DNA of 64,000 nt from Methanobrevibacter sp. (GCF_017431965.1 NZ_JAFRKB010000027.1:30100-94099); one strand, 5' to 3'; positions 47,015 to 56,751 are shown, numbered from the stretch's first letter. Notes: a model not told the origin generated them from the letters alone. Program-made: numbers and translations.

Positions 47015-47800
47015 TCAATCTTCATCATTATTCTTGATTAACGCTTCCAATTCATCAAATCGCTTGTTGAAGTGTTTTGTTAAAATGGCCGCAGTTAAGG
47101 TTGCAGTACCCACACCGGATAAGATGTAACCTCCCCAAACCAAAAGAAGAGAATTCAATTTACCCAGAATAGAGTCACCTAAAATGGCGTAACCATTACT
47201 TGTAAATGCATTGGAAACCATAATTAATGAATCTAAAGGATTAACTCCCTCAACAAGCTGAGTAAATAAAAAGCTAAGAAAAATTATTACAAATAACAAT
47301 ATTACAGCAATCCCCAAACCATTGGAATCCGTATACTCTCGAAATTTATAATAATAAAGTTTTATAAAGTAAATAAACATTAAAATATGAATGATATCAA
47401 TTACATAAAGCAAATTTAACTGATTGAATAGAATATAATTTAAGGAACCATAAGGAACCAGCAATAAAATTAGTAATTTGCCCTTTAAAGTTTTTTTATC
47501 AATTAATGTAACTGCAATGAATAGAGAAAGAAAAATGTCAAATATCGCAAGATATATGAAATTAAATTGGGCTATCCCCATAGAATATATTAAATCTATA
47601 AAACAAAATGACATCATTGCCAGATAAAAGACTTGTTTTAGTGTATGTATTTCTTCTTCCGGAAGATATTCTCCTGAATTCAATAATGAACTGGAATTGT
47701 TTTTAAGTCTGTCATATATGAACATTCCAATAACCACTAAAAGAAGAAAAATGATTATTACAATAGCTAATTCCAAAATTGGGGCAAAACCGAAATCCAC
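47015..47800 (-). CDS. Multi-pass membrane protein with ion-channel-like pore loop
   Basis: A 261-residue protein with about seven hydrophobic segments. The C-terminal part VSNAFTSNGYAILGDSILGK, then LLLVWGGYILSGVG, is laid out like the pore loop and following helix of K+ channels or Trk transporters, with TSNGYAILGD in the place of a TVGYGD filter; a charged tail (RFDELEALIKNNDED) follows. GTG at 47800, 7 bases after GGTG, is preferred; an ATG at 47833 would add 11 residues. Function inferred only; it is co-transcribed with a MATE exporter. Confidence 0.6.
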   Translation of the reverse strand: MDFGFAPILELAIVIIIFLLLVVIGMFIYDRLKNNSSSLLNSGEYLPEEEIHTLKQVFYLAMMSFCFIDLIYSMGIAQFNFIYLAIFDIFLSLFIAVTLIDKKTLKGKLLILLLVPYGSLNYILFNQLNLLYVIDIIHILMFIYFIKLYYYKFREYTDSNGLGIAVILLFVIIFLSFLFTQLVEGVNPLDSLIMVSNAFTSNGYAILGDSILGKLNSLLLVWGGYILSGVGTATLTAAILTKHFNKRFDELEALIKNNDED

Positions 47801-47919
47801 TTCTAAACACCAATAATATATTTCAAATTTCAAATATTAATAATTATTGAAATATTTTTTTTGAAAAAAAAAGTATGAACTACATTATTATTTCAAATAG
47901 TAACCTAAAATAATAAAAT

Positions 47920-47950
47920 AAAATTGTTAAAATTATTTTTTAACAATTTT
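47920..47950 (-). terminator. Terminator of the HD/RyR gene
   Basis: AAAATTGTTAAAA and TTTTTAACAATTTT pair around a short loop and overlap the stop codon. AT-only stem, so the support is moderate. Confidence 0.5.
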
Positions 47951-50173
47951 TAAACCAACGTTTTCACATAATTTAGGCAAATTCCTAAATGTATTTTTAT
48001 TGCTATTTTGAATATCGGGATTAAGGTCCTCCCATATTACTAAATTCGGATTGGTTTTTGCTTTTTCATCTTTAACCGAACCATATTTCCATCCCAAGTT
48101 AACATTAAGCTTGTACCACGCATTATGTTCTCTTTCAGCAAGATATTCAACTTCCACTTCATCAAATGAACTGATAGCTGAACCTTGAGATTCGACATCG
48201 ACAACATCATAACCAAGCTCCGACAATATTTTCAATAAGAAATCCGCTTGTTTATAGTTGGAGTATTTAATGTAATCTGGCAGCTTATCGAAATCATCCG
48301 CCTTTGAATAGAATTTGTGCATTTCGAAAGTTAGCAACCTTTGCTTTGTTCTTACAACCTTAAGGCCAATGGATTGCATTAATGATGGAATGTTTTTAAT
48401 AGGATCAATATCATATTGTTGAATATCCTCAGATAAATCATCCCATGGCACCAAATAAGGAGTAATGAGCTTTTTAACATCTTTTTTAGGGCCATAAGTC
48501 CAACCGGTACCTATTTTTTCAGCCATCCATTCATCATGTTCAAATATAGCCAACTCAAGAATTTCATCATCTAAAAATTCTTCAATAGCCGCCCTTCCAT
48601 CAGACATATCTGCAATTTCACAACCAATCATGCTTAATTTTATTGGAATTGATCTGGCTTGCCTGATATTGGCTATTTTAAGCTGAGGAGTCAACTCATC
48701 AAAAGAGCATAATCCGTTATATTTATCCATGAAGTCTTTATCAATTTCCTCATTATTATCAATCTTTTCTTGATATTGCCTTTTAGTTGTTTCAACATAT
48801 TGCTCATGAATTTTAATAGCTAGTTTTTCAACATTTCTAAGCAGAATATCCGGTGATTGAATTTCGGAGTGAACAATTGCTTTTAAAATACTCTCATGTT
48901 TAACATCGGTGACTATTCTTAAACCTGAAGCGAATATATCGTATATATCTAACACGTTATAAAGGGTATTTTCCTTATCTTCTGAAAATCCAAGGCCCAT
49001 TGACCCGCTTTTTACGATATATTCAACATCTATTTCATTATCATCAATTTTTAAGAGCAGTTCATTCACACGGCTTTTTTCCTTATCCTTAATGCCGAAG
49101 GGTTTTCTGTTCCACTCCTGAAGTTCATCGCATAAAATCAATAAATAAGCCAAAGGAGAATCGGAAGGGTTTAAATTTTTTAATCCGAACTGTTCTTTCT
49201 GCAATACATTTCTGTAATAGTTATGCAATAATATTGCAGTTGCGCTGTCAACTATTGGATAAAAGAAGAAATCATGGTTTTTTGCATATTTTTGTATCAG
49301 ATAACCATATGAATTCAAAACCAAAATTGATGAAAAAAATCCATGGTCGATGAATCCATTTTCACCCATAATCTTTACAAATGAATTTAAATGTTTTACA
49401 ACATCATTTACATCCACATTTTTGAAATCTGTTGCAATCTTATGAGCCATGATGTCTGTTGGCTTAAACAAGTTCAAAAATTTTGATTTTGGATAAACGC
49501 TAGTATAGTTATCGGCAAAATCAGAATCCATTTTAATAATAGTATTGAATTCATTGAAATCCTTAAAGTCGATTGCAGTATCAGCCTCATAACTGCTTGA
49601 AATGGATTTGACCCCATCATTCATAAATTTGGTCAATTGTTTTCCAATAATTTCAACAGGATATCCGATGTCATGGAAAAGAGATGCAACTCCCCAACGA
49701 TATAAAAATTCCTCATGGGAATATTCATTGTCAATTCTATAAAATTTCTCGTAGGGGCTTTCAAGAATGTACTGTTTGAAAACAGTTCTATAATTTTTAT
49801 TTTGAGAATAGATAGCTAAACCCAATAAAAAAACATTGACTGAGTGAATAAAGTGATCTCTTTGCTTTTCAACCAAATCACCAGTATTTTCCTCATATTT
49901 TTTCATTATTTTTACCAGATCAAGTAGGGTATTCGGTTCGTGTGTAATAGTGATTTCATCACTTTCATTTGATTTATCTTCAGCAGTGATTTGATAAATC
50001 ATGAAAAAAGTCCTATAGATTTCATATGCATTGTATGCATTTTCATTATCAAAAAATACATCAATACCCGTTTTAAGCAAATCTTTGTAATAATGACCAT
50101 TGTGATAATCATCATACAAAACCAATTCGTTGAAAAAATCATCAACATATTTTCTAAAATTGTTCTTATTCAT
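47933..50173 (-). CDS. HD-like phosphohydrolase with two RyR domains
   Basis: A 746-residue soluble protein. Residues about 100-175 resemble an HD phosphohydrolase: RDHFIHSVNVFLLGLAIY (H107, H110) and WGVASLFHDIGYPVEI (H167, D168); the helical region continues to about 470. Two RyR domains follow, about 530-598 (FEHDEWMAEKIGTGWTYGPK, then LVPWDDLSEDI and NIPSLMQSIGLKVVR) and about 680-746 (EREHNAWYKLNVNLGWKYGS, LVIWEDLNPDI, NLPKLCENVGLKIV). RyR domains in prokaryotes are linked with nucleotide-signalling conflict systems. The ATG at 50173 has GGTGTGAAC before it. It follows the membrane protein by 20 bases. Predicted to cut or bind a nucleotide signal. Confidence 0.75.
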   Translation of the reverse strand: MNKNNFRKYVDDFFNELVLYDDYHNGHYYKDLLKTGIDVFFDNENAYNAYEIYRTFFMIYQITAEDKSNESDEITITHEPNTLLDLVKIMKKYEENTGDLVEKQRDHFIHSVNVFLLGLAIYSQNKNYRTVFKQYILESPYEKFYRIDNEYSHEEFLYRWGVASLFHDIGYPVEIIGKQLTKFMNDGVKSISSSYEADTAIDFKDFNEFNTIIKMDSDFADNYTSVYPKSKFLNLFKPTDIMAHKIATDFKNVDVNDVVKHLNSFVKIMGENGFIDHGFFSSILVLNSYGYLIQKYAKNHDFFFYPIVDSATAILLHNYYRNVLQKEQFGLKNLNPSDSPLAYLLILCDELQEWNRKPFGIKDKEKSRVNELLLKIDDNEIDVEYIVKSGSMGLGFSEDKENTLYNVLDIYDIFASGLRIVTDVKHESILKAIVHSEIQSPDILLRNVEKLAIKIHEQYVETTKRQYQEKIDNNEEIDKDFMDKYNGLCSFDELTPQLKIANIRQARSIPIKLSMIGCEIADMSDGRAAIEEFLDDEILELAIFEHDEWMAEKIGTGWTYGPKKDVKKLITPYLVPWDDLSEDIQQYDIDPIKNIPSLMQSIGLKVVRTKQRLLTFEMHKFYSKADDFDKLPDYIKYSNYKQADFLLKILSELGYDVVDVESQGSAISSFDEVEVEYLAEREHNAWYKLNVNLGWKYGSVKDEKAKTNPNLVIWEDLNPDIQNSNKNTFRNLPKLCENVGLKIVKK

Positions 50174-50193
50174 GTTCACACCATACCCCATTC

Positions 50194-51138
50194 CTAAATA
50201 ACAATATCCGGCTTATTTTTGCTTTGATAAGCATACCAAGTACTATTTTCAATTAAAAATTCACGTGCTAAAAATAGCAGTAATTCATCAGTTTCACCCT
50301 GCTGCGAAATATCACTCTCAGCCTGTTCATATAGTGAAATCATTCTTTTGTGGTCATCGATACGATTTGATAAAGACAATTTTCCATAGTAACTTCCGGT
50401 AAACAGAGTAAATGCTGACATTGTTCCTAAAAATATCTTCAAGATTGAACGAATCATAAATTCATTAGAATCCACATATATATTACCATAAACAAAAATC
50501 TCAAAAAATACTGCAATTACATAAGTCACGACAGTAATCACGATTGCTAATTTGGTAATTATCTCATCCCTATGCTTTTTTGCTTCCGCTCTTGATAAAG
50601 CACCTTTATGATACTCCTTTTGATCAATAATCCAACAATCTACTATTGGCATTTTTTCAGCAATCTGAACTTGAGGCAATGACAATAAAACCTCCTCAAT
50701 CCAAGGAATGCCTTTTTTGATAAACCATGGCATAATATCTGATACTTGTAAGTTAATGCTGGCCATGGAAAGGAAAAACTGAACACGAAGTGATTCAGCA
50801 AGAACTCTATATTCCAAGTATTTTTTATGGCAATCAAACTTATTTGCAAAATGATTGATGAGGAATAAAAACAAAATCATCACCGCACATGCAAGAATAA
50901 GCCCAAAAAAATCCATTGCATCATAAAGAAGAAAAGAAAGAGTAATCAAAGTTCCAATAATGGATAATGATAAAAGAATTCTGTCATGCTTTTTAGCATT
51001 TAGAATACTTAAAGTATCTGCAGCACCATAAATTTCATCAATGACGCTTAACGAAGGGTCTGGAAGGGGTTCCATAACATGGGAAAATGGAACTTTACAG
51101 TTTTCTTTATCCTGGTAAAAAATCTCTTTCTGATTCAC
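50194..51138 (-). CDS. Four-helix SLATT-like membrane protein of the HD/RyR pair
   Basis: About 314 residues. Two membrane helices near residues 53-98 (LLSLSIIGTLITLSFLLYDA, FFGLILACAVMILFLFLINH), a soluble part with HKKYLEYRVLAESLRVQFFL and MPWFIKKGIPWIEEVLL, two more helices (IITKLAIVITVVTYVIAVFF, ILKIFLGTMSAFTLFTGSYY) and a C-terminal helix ending REFLIENSTWYAYQSKNKPD. The YRVLAESLRVQ and ENSTWY parts are like those of membrane effectors in SLATT/SLOG-type conflict systems. GTG at 51138, 7 bases after GGTG, is preferred; ATG at 51168 is the alternative. It precedes the HD/RyR gene. Possibly a pore-forming effector. Confidence 0.65.
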   Translation of the reverse strand: MNQKEIFYQDKENCKVPFSHVMEPLPDPSLSVIDEIYGAADTLSILNAKKHDRILLSLSIIGTLITLSFLLYDAMDFFGLILACAVMILFLFLINHFANKFDCHKKYLEYRVLAESLRVQFFLSMASINLQVSDIMPWFIKKGIPWIEEVLLSLPQVQIAEKMPIVDCWIIDQKEYHKGALSRAEAKKHRDEIITKLAIVITVVTYVIAVFFEIFVYGNIYVDSNEFMIRSILKIFLGTMSAFTLFTGSYYGKLSLSNRIDDHKRMISLYEQAESDISQQGETDELLLFLAREFLIENSTWYAYQSKNKPDIVI

Positions 51139-51179
51139 AATATCACACCCAATTCCCCTATTTAACATTAATCTCTTTT

Positions 51180-52466
51180 TTAGACTTTATCCAAAGCCTG
51201 ATCCACATCAGCCAAAATATCTTCAATATCCTCAATTCCCACTGAAAACCTGATTAAATCAGGAGTTACGCCAGTGGATAACTGTTGCTCTTCAGTCAGC
51301 TGTGAATGTGTAGTTGATGCTGGATGCACTACCAATGACTTTGCATCACCTATATTTGCTAAAAAGGATAACAATTCCACATTTTCAATGAACTTCAAAG
51401 CACCGTCATAGCCTGCCTTAAGACCGAATGAAACAATTCCCCCATAACCTTTTTCGGCATATTTTTTGGCCACTTCATGGTTTGGAGAAGATTCCAAACC
51501 GGAATATGTTACCCAAGCCACTTTAGGATGAGCTTCCAAATGCTCTGCTACGGCCATCGCATTTGAAGCGTGCCTTTCAATCCTTAAGCCTAAAGTTTCA
51601 AGACCTTGCAAGAGTAAAAATGACCCGAAAGGAGAAGGAACAGCACCTGTATCCCTTCCAACAACAGCCCTAATTCTTGTTGTGAATGCAGATTCGCCAA
51701 AAGTTTCGGCAAATATCAATCCGTTATAGGTTTCATCAGGTTCTGACAATGTCGGAAACTTGCCGTTCATCCAATCAAAGTCACCCTTTTCGATGATGAT
51801 TCCTCCAAGAGTGGTTCCATGACCTCCGATGTATTTTGTTGCAGATGATGCAATAATGTCCGCTCCATGGTCAAACGGCCTCACAGAAGCTATTCCAACT
51901 GTATTGTCCGCTATCAATGGAATTCCATGTGAGTGTGCAATTTCAGCTAATTTATCGAAATCTGGAATATCCAATTTAGGATTTCCTATTGATTCCACAT
52001 AGATTGCACGGGTCCTATCGTCAATTGCCGCTTCAAACTCATCGGGAGACTGTGAGTCAACAAATGTGACTGTACGGCCCAATTCCTCCAAGGTGTTTTC
52101 AAACAGCTCATAGGTTCCACCATACAAGTTATCTGCAGATACGATGTTGTCTCCAACTCGAGTTATGTTAATAATTGCATAAAAGATAGCCGCCATTCCT
52201 GAAGCTGTTGCATATGCAGCAGTTCCGCCTTCAATAGCTGCCATTCTTTTTTCAAAAGCTTCAGTGGTTGGATTGGTCAGTCTTGTGTAAATATTTCCGC
52301 CTTCCTTTAAGGCGAATCTGTTTGCCGCCTGTTCGGGAGTGTCAAATACATAAGATGTTGTTTGATAAATTGGAGTTACCCTTGAGCCGGTTTCATCCAC
52401 TTCTTCCTGACCGGCATGCACGCCAATTGTTGAAATATTCTTTTTGTTTTTAATTTCATACGCCAT
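51180..52466 (-). CDS. metY: O-acetylhomoserine sulfhydrylase
   Basis: A 428-residue PLP enzyme of the Cys/Met metabolism family. Residues 30-50 ([20 protein letters not shown]) and the PLP lysine region [16 protein letters not shown] (about 206-221) are clear. Length matches MetY. It makes homocysteine from O-acetylhomoserine and sulfide, using the product of MetX (25938-27404). ATG at 52466 begins [10 protein letters not shown]; another ATG at 52475 is possible. It ends 11-41 bases before the SLATT-like gene, so the three may be in one transcript. Confidence 0.9.
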   Translation of the reverse strand: MAYEIKNKKNISTIGVHAGQEEVDETGSRVTPIYQTTSYVFDTPEQAANRFALKEGGNIYTRLTNPTTEAFEKRMAAIEGGTAAYATASGMAAIFYAIINITRVGDNIVSADNLYGGTYELFENTLEELGRTVTFVDSQSPDEFEAAIDDRTRAIYVESIGNPKLDIPDFDKLAEIAHSHGIPLIADNTVGIASVRPFDHGADIIASSATKYIGGHGTTLGGIIIEKGDFDWMNGKFPTLSEPDETYNGLIFAETFGESAFTTRIRAVVGRDTGAVPSPFGSFLLLQGLETLGLRIERHASNAMAVAEHLEAHPKVAWVTYSGLESSPNHEVAKKYAEKGYGGIVSFGLKAGYDGALKFIENVELLSFLANIGDAKSLVVHPASTTHSQLTEEQQLSTGVTPDLIRFSVGIEDIEDILADVDQALDKV

Positions 52467-52498
52467 AGTAATCATATATAGATTTATAATTAATAATA

Positions 52499-53656
52499 TT
52501 AAAACATTTTAAATCCGAATAAATCCTGAGCATCCAACATGACATCAACAATATGAACATCAAATGGGCAGCGCGGTTCACATTCCCCGCATGCTATGCA
52601 TTCGGTTGCATCATATTTTAAGTTATTGTAATGTTCATGTATGCTTGCAGGCACTTCATCGTGATATTTTGCAAGATCGAACAATTTATTAACCATTGCT
52701 ATATCTATTCCTGAGGAACATGGTTGGCAATGCCCGCAATAAGTACATTGGCCTTTATATGAATTTTTAGGAGCGTTCTTTAATGTTTGGGAATAGTCTT
52801 TTTCCGCTTCTGTTGCATCACAATATTTCAGGGATTCTTCCAATTCCTGCGGGTTTTTAACACCGACAAAAATGCTTGAAACGCCTTTTTGGGACAATGC
52901 ATAATGGATGCATTGAACCGGGGTTAAGGCCACTCCGAATGGAGAAGTTTCATCAGACAATAAATTTCCACCAGCAAATCCTTTCATCACTGTCAATGCA
53001 GTTCCGTTTTTCTCGCACAGTTCATATATTTCTGCCCTTTTAGGATTGATGCTTGAAAACTCCCTATCATAAGCATCTTCCTTTCTATACTCTTCAATAT
53101 CAAGCATTGACCCGAACATATCAAATGCTGGATTGATTGAAAACATCAGAAGTTCAATTTCAGGATTTTGAGCTGCCAATATTCCAATATCCGGATTGTG
53201 AGTACTCAATCCTATATGAGCTATTGTTCCATCATCTTTTAATTTGCGAACATACTCTATGAATGGACCGTTCATTATCTCCTCATAATCCTCCAGCAGG
53301 TCAACATAATGAATCATGCCGAAATCAAGAGTATCAATCTGAAACCTTTGCATAAAATCTTCAAACGCCGGAATAACCTTATCCATATCCCGTGTCCTTA
53401 CATATTGTTCATTCTGCCAAGTTGCCCCCAAATGGCCCTGAATTACCCAAGCATCACGATTGCCTTTAATGGCACGACCCAAGTGTGAGCGCACATCAGG
53501 CTCGCTCATCCAACAGTCCAAAAAGTTAATTCCATTCTCTTCACATGCCTGGATTAACACTTCAGTATCCTCATAAGGCCTTTCAACTAGAAACTCGGAA
53601 CCGAATGCAATTTCAGATACTTCAATGCCAGTATTACCTAACTTCCTATATTTCAT
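52499..53656 (-). CDS. Aldo/keto reductase with ferredoxin-type domain
   Basis: A 385-residue protein. Residues 1-280 are an aldo/keto reductase barrel (KLGNTGIEVSEIAFGSEFL, IDTLDFGMIHYVD, HIGLSTHNPD). The C-terminal part holds cysteine clusters CTYCGHCQPC and CIACGECEPRCPFDV, which bind iron-sulfur clusters. Such fusions are common in methanogens and clostridia. Substrate not known. A GAGG ribosome binding site lies upstream of the ATG, and TTTAACATG is at the start. Confidence 0.9.
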   Translation of the reverse strand: MKYRKLGNTGIEVSEIAFGSEFLVERPYEDTEVLIQACEENGINFLDCWMSEPDVRSHLGRAIKGNRDAWVIQGHLGATWQNEQYVRTRDMDKVIPAFEDFMQRFQIDTLDFGMIHYVDLLEDYEEIMNGPFIEYVRKLKDDGTIAHIGLSTHNPDIGILAAQNPEIELLMFSINPAFDMFGSMLDIEEYRKEDAYDREFSSINPKRAEIYELCEKNGTALTVMKGFAGGNLLSDETSPFGVALTPVQCIHYALSQKGVSSIFVGVKNPQELEESLKYCDATEAEKDYSQTLKNAPKNSYKGQCTYCGHCQPCSSGIDIAMVNKLFDLAKYHDEVPASIHEHYNNLKYDATECIACGECEPRCPFDVHIVDVMLDAQDLFGFKMF

Positions 53657-53836
53657 GTTAAAAAAATCCTCAAGTTAATAATATTAGGTTTATATTTTAA
53701 AATTAAAAAAATTAATGGAAGCATAAAAAACTTTTAATTAACCTATAAAAACAACAATTTATAAAAAATAAGTGATATAAATATTGAATAAAAAATGCAA
53801 CATGAAAAATCAAAAGAAATCATTGATATGAGTTAA

Positions 53837-54850
53837 ATGTATACAAAAGAATTCCTTTTAAATGAAATCAATACCATAAGAGAAGAGATAGGTCATGAAA
53901 AAGTAAATATTTTTATTGAAGAGATTTACTTTAAAAACAATGAATTGTGGATTATTACAGAAGACCGACCTGACAAATCAGCCATTATCGGCAAAGGCGG
54001 TTGGGTAGTTGGAAAACTGCGTGAAAAGCTAGGCCTTGACAGCATTCATGTCGAATCTTATGGCGACTTTTTAAACAAGGAATATAAACTGAAATTATCC
54101 AAAAAAACTGTGCACAATCTGGACTTGGATTTGGTCGGCCTGAAAAACCTGGAAAAAGCAATAGATAACAAACTAGACAACATCTACAGTTTTAACTTTG
54201 ATACTTATTTTAAAGAAAATGAATTTGATGAATCTGAAAATGTCGAAGCCGTTGTTGCACTTTCAGGCGGTGTCGACAGTAGCTTTTCACTTATTTTGGC
54301 TAAAAAATTAGGATTCAATCCAGCAGCTGTTACAGTAGACCCCGGAACAATCATTTTACCAAAGCAGTTTAAGGAAAACATTAAACTTTTAACCGAATCA
54401 CTTGACATCAATCATGAATACATCGAAACCGATTATTCAGACATTATTGAAGAATCATTTACAGGCAAGCTTCACCCCTGCGGAAGATGTTCCAAAAACA
54501 CTTCCAAACTTGTAAGGGAATATGCAAAAACTAACGAAATTCCAGTAATTATCTTCGGAGATATGCTTGCAACAGGCAGTCAATGCATAAATCTGCAGGA
54601 GGATTCATTATATCGACTGAACCTTCCAGCAAGTTTAAGTGTTGGCAAGCAAGAGATAAAATCATTAATCAGAAACTATAATTTAAAGACCTTCAAAGGG
54701 TTTGGCTGTCCTCTGCTTTATGAAGTTCACAGAAAGTTCCCTCATATGAAGAAATTTTCAATACAAAGAATACTGAGGGAGACACGTTCCAGTGCGCTTG
54801 AACCCGGTGAGGCGCTGGATTTGATATGGAGTTTTTATAAAACCAAATAG
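53837..54850 (+). CDS. KH domain / PP-loop ATPase
   Basis: A 337-residue protein. Residues 40-80 form a KH-like RNA-binding segment (SAIIGKGGWVVGKLREKLG, with the GxxG loop GKGG); residues from about 135 form a PP-loop ATP pyrophosphatase (ALSGGVDSSFSLILAKKLG). HPCGRCSKN (about 212-220) and GCPLL near the end provide cysteines that may hold a cluster or act in thiolation. The PP-loop family modifies RNA bases or cofactors through adenylated intermediates; the KH part points to RNA. The exact substrate is not known. Confidence 0.8.
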   Translation: MYTKEFLLNEINTIREEIGHEKVNIFIEEIYFKNNELWIITEDRPDKSAIIGKGGWVVGKLREKLGLDSIHVESYGDFLNKEYKLKLSKKTVHNLDLDLVGLKNLEKAIDNKLDNIYSFNFDTYFKENEFDESENVEAVVALSGGVDSSFSLILAKKLGFNPAAVTVDPGTIILPKQFKENIKLLTESLDINHEYIETDYSDIIEESFTGKLHPCGRCSKNTSKLVREYAKTNEIPVIIFGDMLATGSQCINLQEDSLYRLNLPASLSVGKQEIKSLIRNYNLKTFKGFGCPLLYEVHRKFPHMKKFSIQRILRETRSSALEPGEALDLIWSFYKTK

Positions 54851-54877
54851 AAGAAACAAATTTATAATAGTGATAAC

Positions 54878-55054
54878 ATGATGTTTAAGATTTGTCCTAG
54901 ATGCGGATCAAAAAATGTGAAATGGATAATACCGCAAAATTGGTCAAGGTGGGTCTGTTATGACTGCGACTATACCGGACCTATTATAGAAGGAAACCAG
55001 GATTTGGCTGACGAAATTCACGAAAGCTATTTGAAATCAAAAGAAGAAGAATGA
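54878..55054 (+). CDS. Small zinc-ribbon protein
   Basis: A 58-residue protein with two CxxC pairs (ICPRCGSKNV and VCYDCDYTG) and a acidic end (YLKSKEEE). GTGATAAC precedes the ATG at 54878, and it starts 27 bases after the PP-loop gene, so the two are probably one operon and possibly work together. Not in a named family that I recognise. Confidence 0.75.
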   Translation: MMFKICPRCGSKNVKWIIPQNWSRWVCYDCDYTGPIIEGNQDLADEIHESYLKSKEEE

Positions 55055-55070
55055 AACTTATTTAAAGATA

Positions 55071-55175
55071 CGGATTGTTGTTGTAAGATATTAATAGAAG
55101 CTGAGCCTTAACCTTTGAATTCATGATGAGTATCAAAAAAGTTTTCTACAAATATCTTTTTTTACAACAATCTGC
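55071..55175. ncRNA. Long imperfect hairpin, possible structured RNA
   Basis: A left arm GATTGTTGTTGTAAGATATT (55073-55092) pairs imperfectly with a right arm (about 55149-55173) whose complement reads GATTGTTGTAAAAAAAGATA. The loop between carries ATGATGA and CTGA, which recall boxes C and D, but they are in the wrong order for a C/D RNA. It lies between the zinc-ribbon gene and the convergent argH gene, so it could also be a bidirectional terminator. Confidence 0.3.
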
Positions 55176-55261
55176 ATCAATAATCAAGGATTATATCTGC
55201 AATTATAATATTATTTTTAAAAGTATATAAAGTTTAGGAATACCTAAATTAATTTTTAACT

Positions 55262-55290
55262 AAAAAAATATAGGAATTAAATTAAATTCC
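55262..55290 (-). terminator. Terminator of argH
   Basis: GGAATT (55273-55278) and AATTCC (55285-55290) pair around a 6-base loop overlapping the stop codon, with a T run beyond on the minus strand. Confidence 0.45.
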
Positions 55291-56703
55291 CTGTTTTTCA
55301 AATTCTTCATTCAAGAATGCTTTAATATTATCCCGAGCAATTTCAACCATTTCAGGAGCAGGTCCTCCAGGAACAGCTCTTATTTTGACATTTTCAGCAG
55401 GATTCAAAGCTCTTTGGATTAAATCATCTGATAAGCCTAATTTGTCAAATCCAAGTTCGACTGCAATATCGTCAATGAATTCGGAAGTGATGTCCTCTTC
55501 AGCCATGTCATTGGCTGTAGCTTCATTTACAATCCTTCCAACAATCTTATGAGCGGTTCTGAACGGAATCTGTTTTTCGCGAACCATAATATCCGCAAGG
55601 TCAGTTGCAGTTGCAAAGTTCTTGCCTGCAAGCTCCGCACATCTGTCAACCTTAAACTCAACTGACAACATCATTTTTGTAACGATTGATAAAGTTTCCT
55701 TAGTAACCTTTACGGCATTCCATAAATGGGGAGTTATTTCCTGCAAGTCCCTATTGTAAGTATAAGGAATAGCTTTCAATATTGTCAATATAGTTATAAG
55801 CTCACCGGTTGCGATGCTTGTTTTGCCTCTTGCAAGCTCGGCAACATCAGGGTTTTTCTTTTGCGGCATAATAGAGGAAGTTGATGAATATTCATCGGCC
55901 ATTTCAATAACGCCGAACTCATAAGTGCTCCATAACACCAATTCTTCACAGATTTTAGCAAGAGTTGATGATAATGACACCAAATCAAAGACTGTTTCTG
56001 TGATAAAGTCACGAGCTGAAACACCATCCATGGAATTTTCCAAATAAGCATCAAAGCCAAGCAAATCTGTTGTCAATTGCCTGTTGATTGGAAAACTTGT
56101 GGTTGCCATTGCAGCAGAACCCAAAGGATTAAGATTTACTCTTTTATATGTATCTCCCAAACGTTCATAATCCCTTTTAAGGGCTTGTACATGAGCCATC
56201 AAATGATGGGCAATTGTAATCGGTTGAGCGTGCTGTAAGTGAGTGAAGCCTATGAAAATATCTTCCATGTGTTCATCGGCCATTTCAACAAGGCCTTCCA
56301 TAAATTCCAAAATGCCAATCTGAATCTCTTCAATCATTTCGCGTAAAACCAGTCTCACATCACATGCAACTTGGTCATTACGTGATTTAGCAGTGTGCAT
56401 GTAACCCGCTTCGGGACCAATTTTAGAAGTTACATAATTTTCAATTGCCATGTGCACGTCTTCAACGGAAGCATCAAACACCAATGCATCAAAACCTTCT
56501 TCCTTAAGGTTATCTAGCGCACATAATATTTTATCAGCAATTTCCCCATCAATAATCCCTTCATGCTTTAGCATTGAAGTGTGTGCAAAATTAGTTTTGA
56601 TATCTGCTTCAAAAAGAACCTTATCAGCATCATATGATGAAGTGTATTCAGCTGCTTCATCAGTCATACCAGTCTTGAAACGACCATTCCTAATATTATC
56701 CAA
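55282..56703 (-). CDS. argH: Argininosuccinate lyase
   Basis: A 473-residue member of the fumarase/aspartase superfamily: HTAKSRNDQVACDVRL, IGFTHLQHAQPITIAHHLM and the signature SSIMPQKKNPDVAELARGK. Length is normal for ArgH, the last enzyme of arginine synthesis, which splits argininosuccinate into arginine and fumarate. The start is TTG at 56703, with AAGGGAT before it. It lies after a long ribosomal operon but has its own hairpin upstream (S27ae terminator), so it may be transcribed separately. Confidence 0.95.
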   Translation of the reverse strand: MDNIRNGRFKTGMTDEAAEYTSSYDADKVLFEADIKTNFAHTSMLKHEGIIDGEIADKILCALDNLKEEGFDALVFDASVEDVHMAIENYVTSKIGPEAGYMHTAKSRNDQVACDVRLVLREMIEEIQIGILEFMEGLVEMADEHMEDIFIGFTHLQHAQPITIAHHLMAHVQALKRDYERLGDTYKRVNLNPLGSAAMATTSFPINRQLTTDLLGFDAYLENSMDGVSARDFITETVFDLVSLSSTLAKICEELVLWSTYEFGVIEMADEYSSTSSIMPQKKNPDVAELARGKTSIATGELITILTILKAIPYTYNRDLQEITPHLWNAVKVTKETLSIVTKMMLSVEFKVDRCAELAGKNFATATDLADIMVREKQIPFRTAHKIVGRIVNEATANDMAEEDITSEFIDDIAVELGFDKLGLSDDLIQRALNPAENVKIRAVPGGPAPEMVEIARDNIKAFLNEEFEKQGI

Positions 56704-56751
56704 TGAAATCCCTTCTAAAAAGTATGTTAAAAATAAAAATAAATAAAAAAA

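Noticed and set aside
55100..55135. Box C (ATGATGA) and box D (CTGA) like sequence in the 55.1 kb hairpin loop
   Set aside because: CTGA precedes ATGATGA, opposite to a C/D RNA, and no second pair was found at the right spacing.
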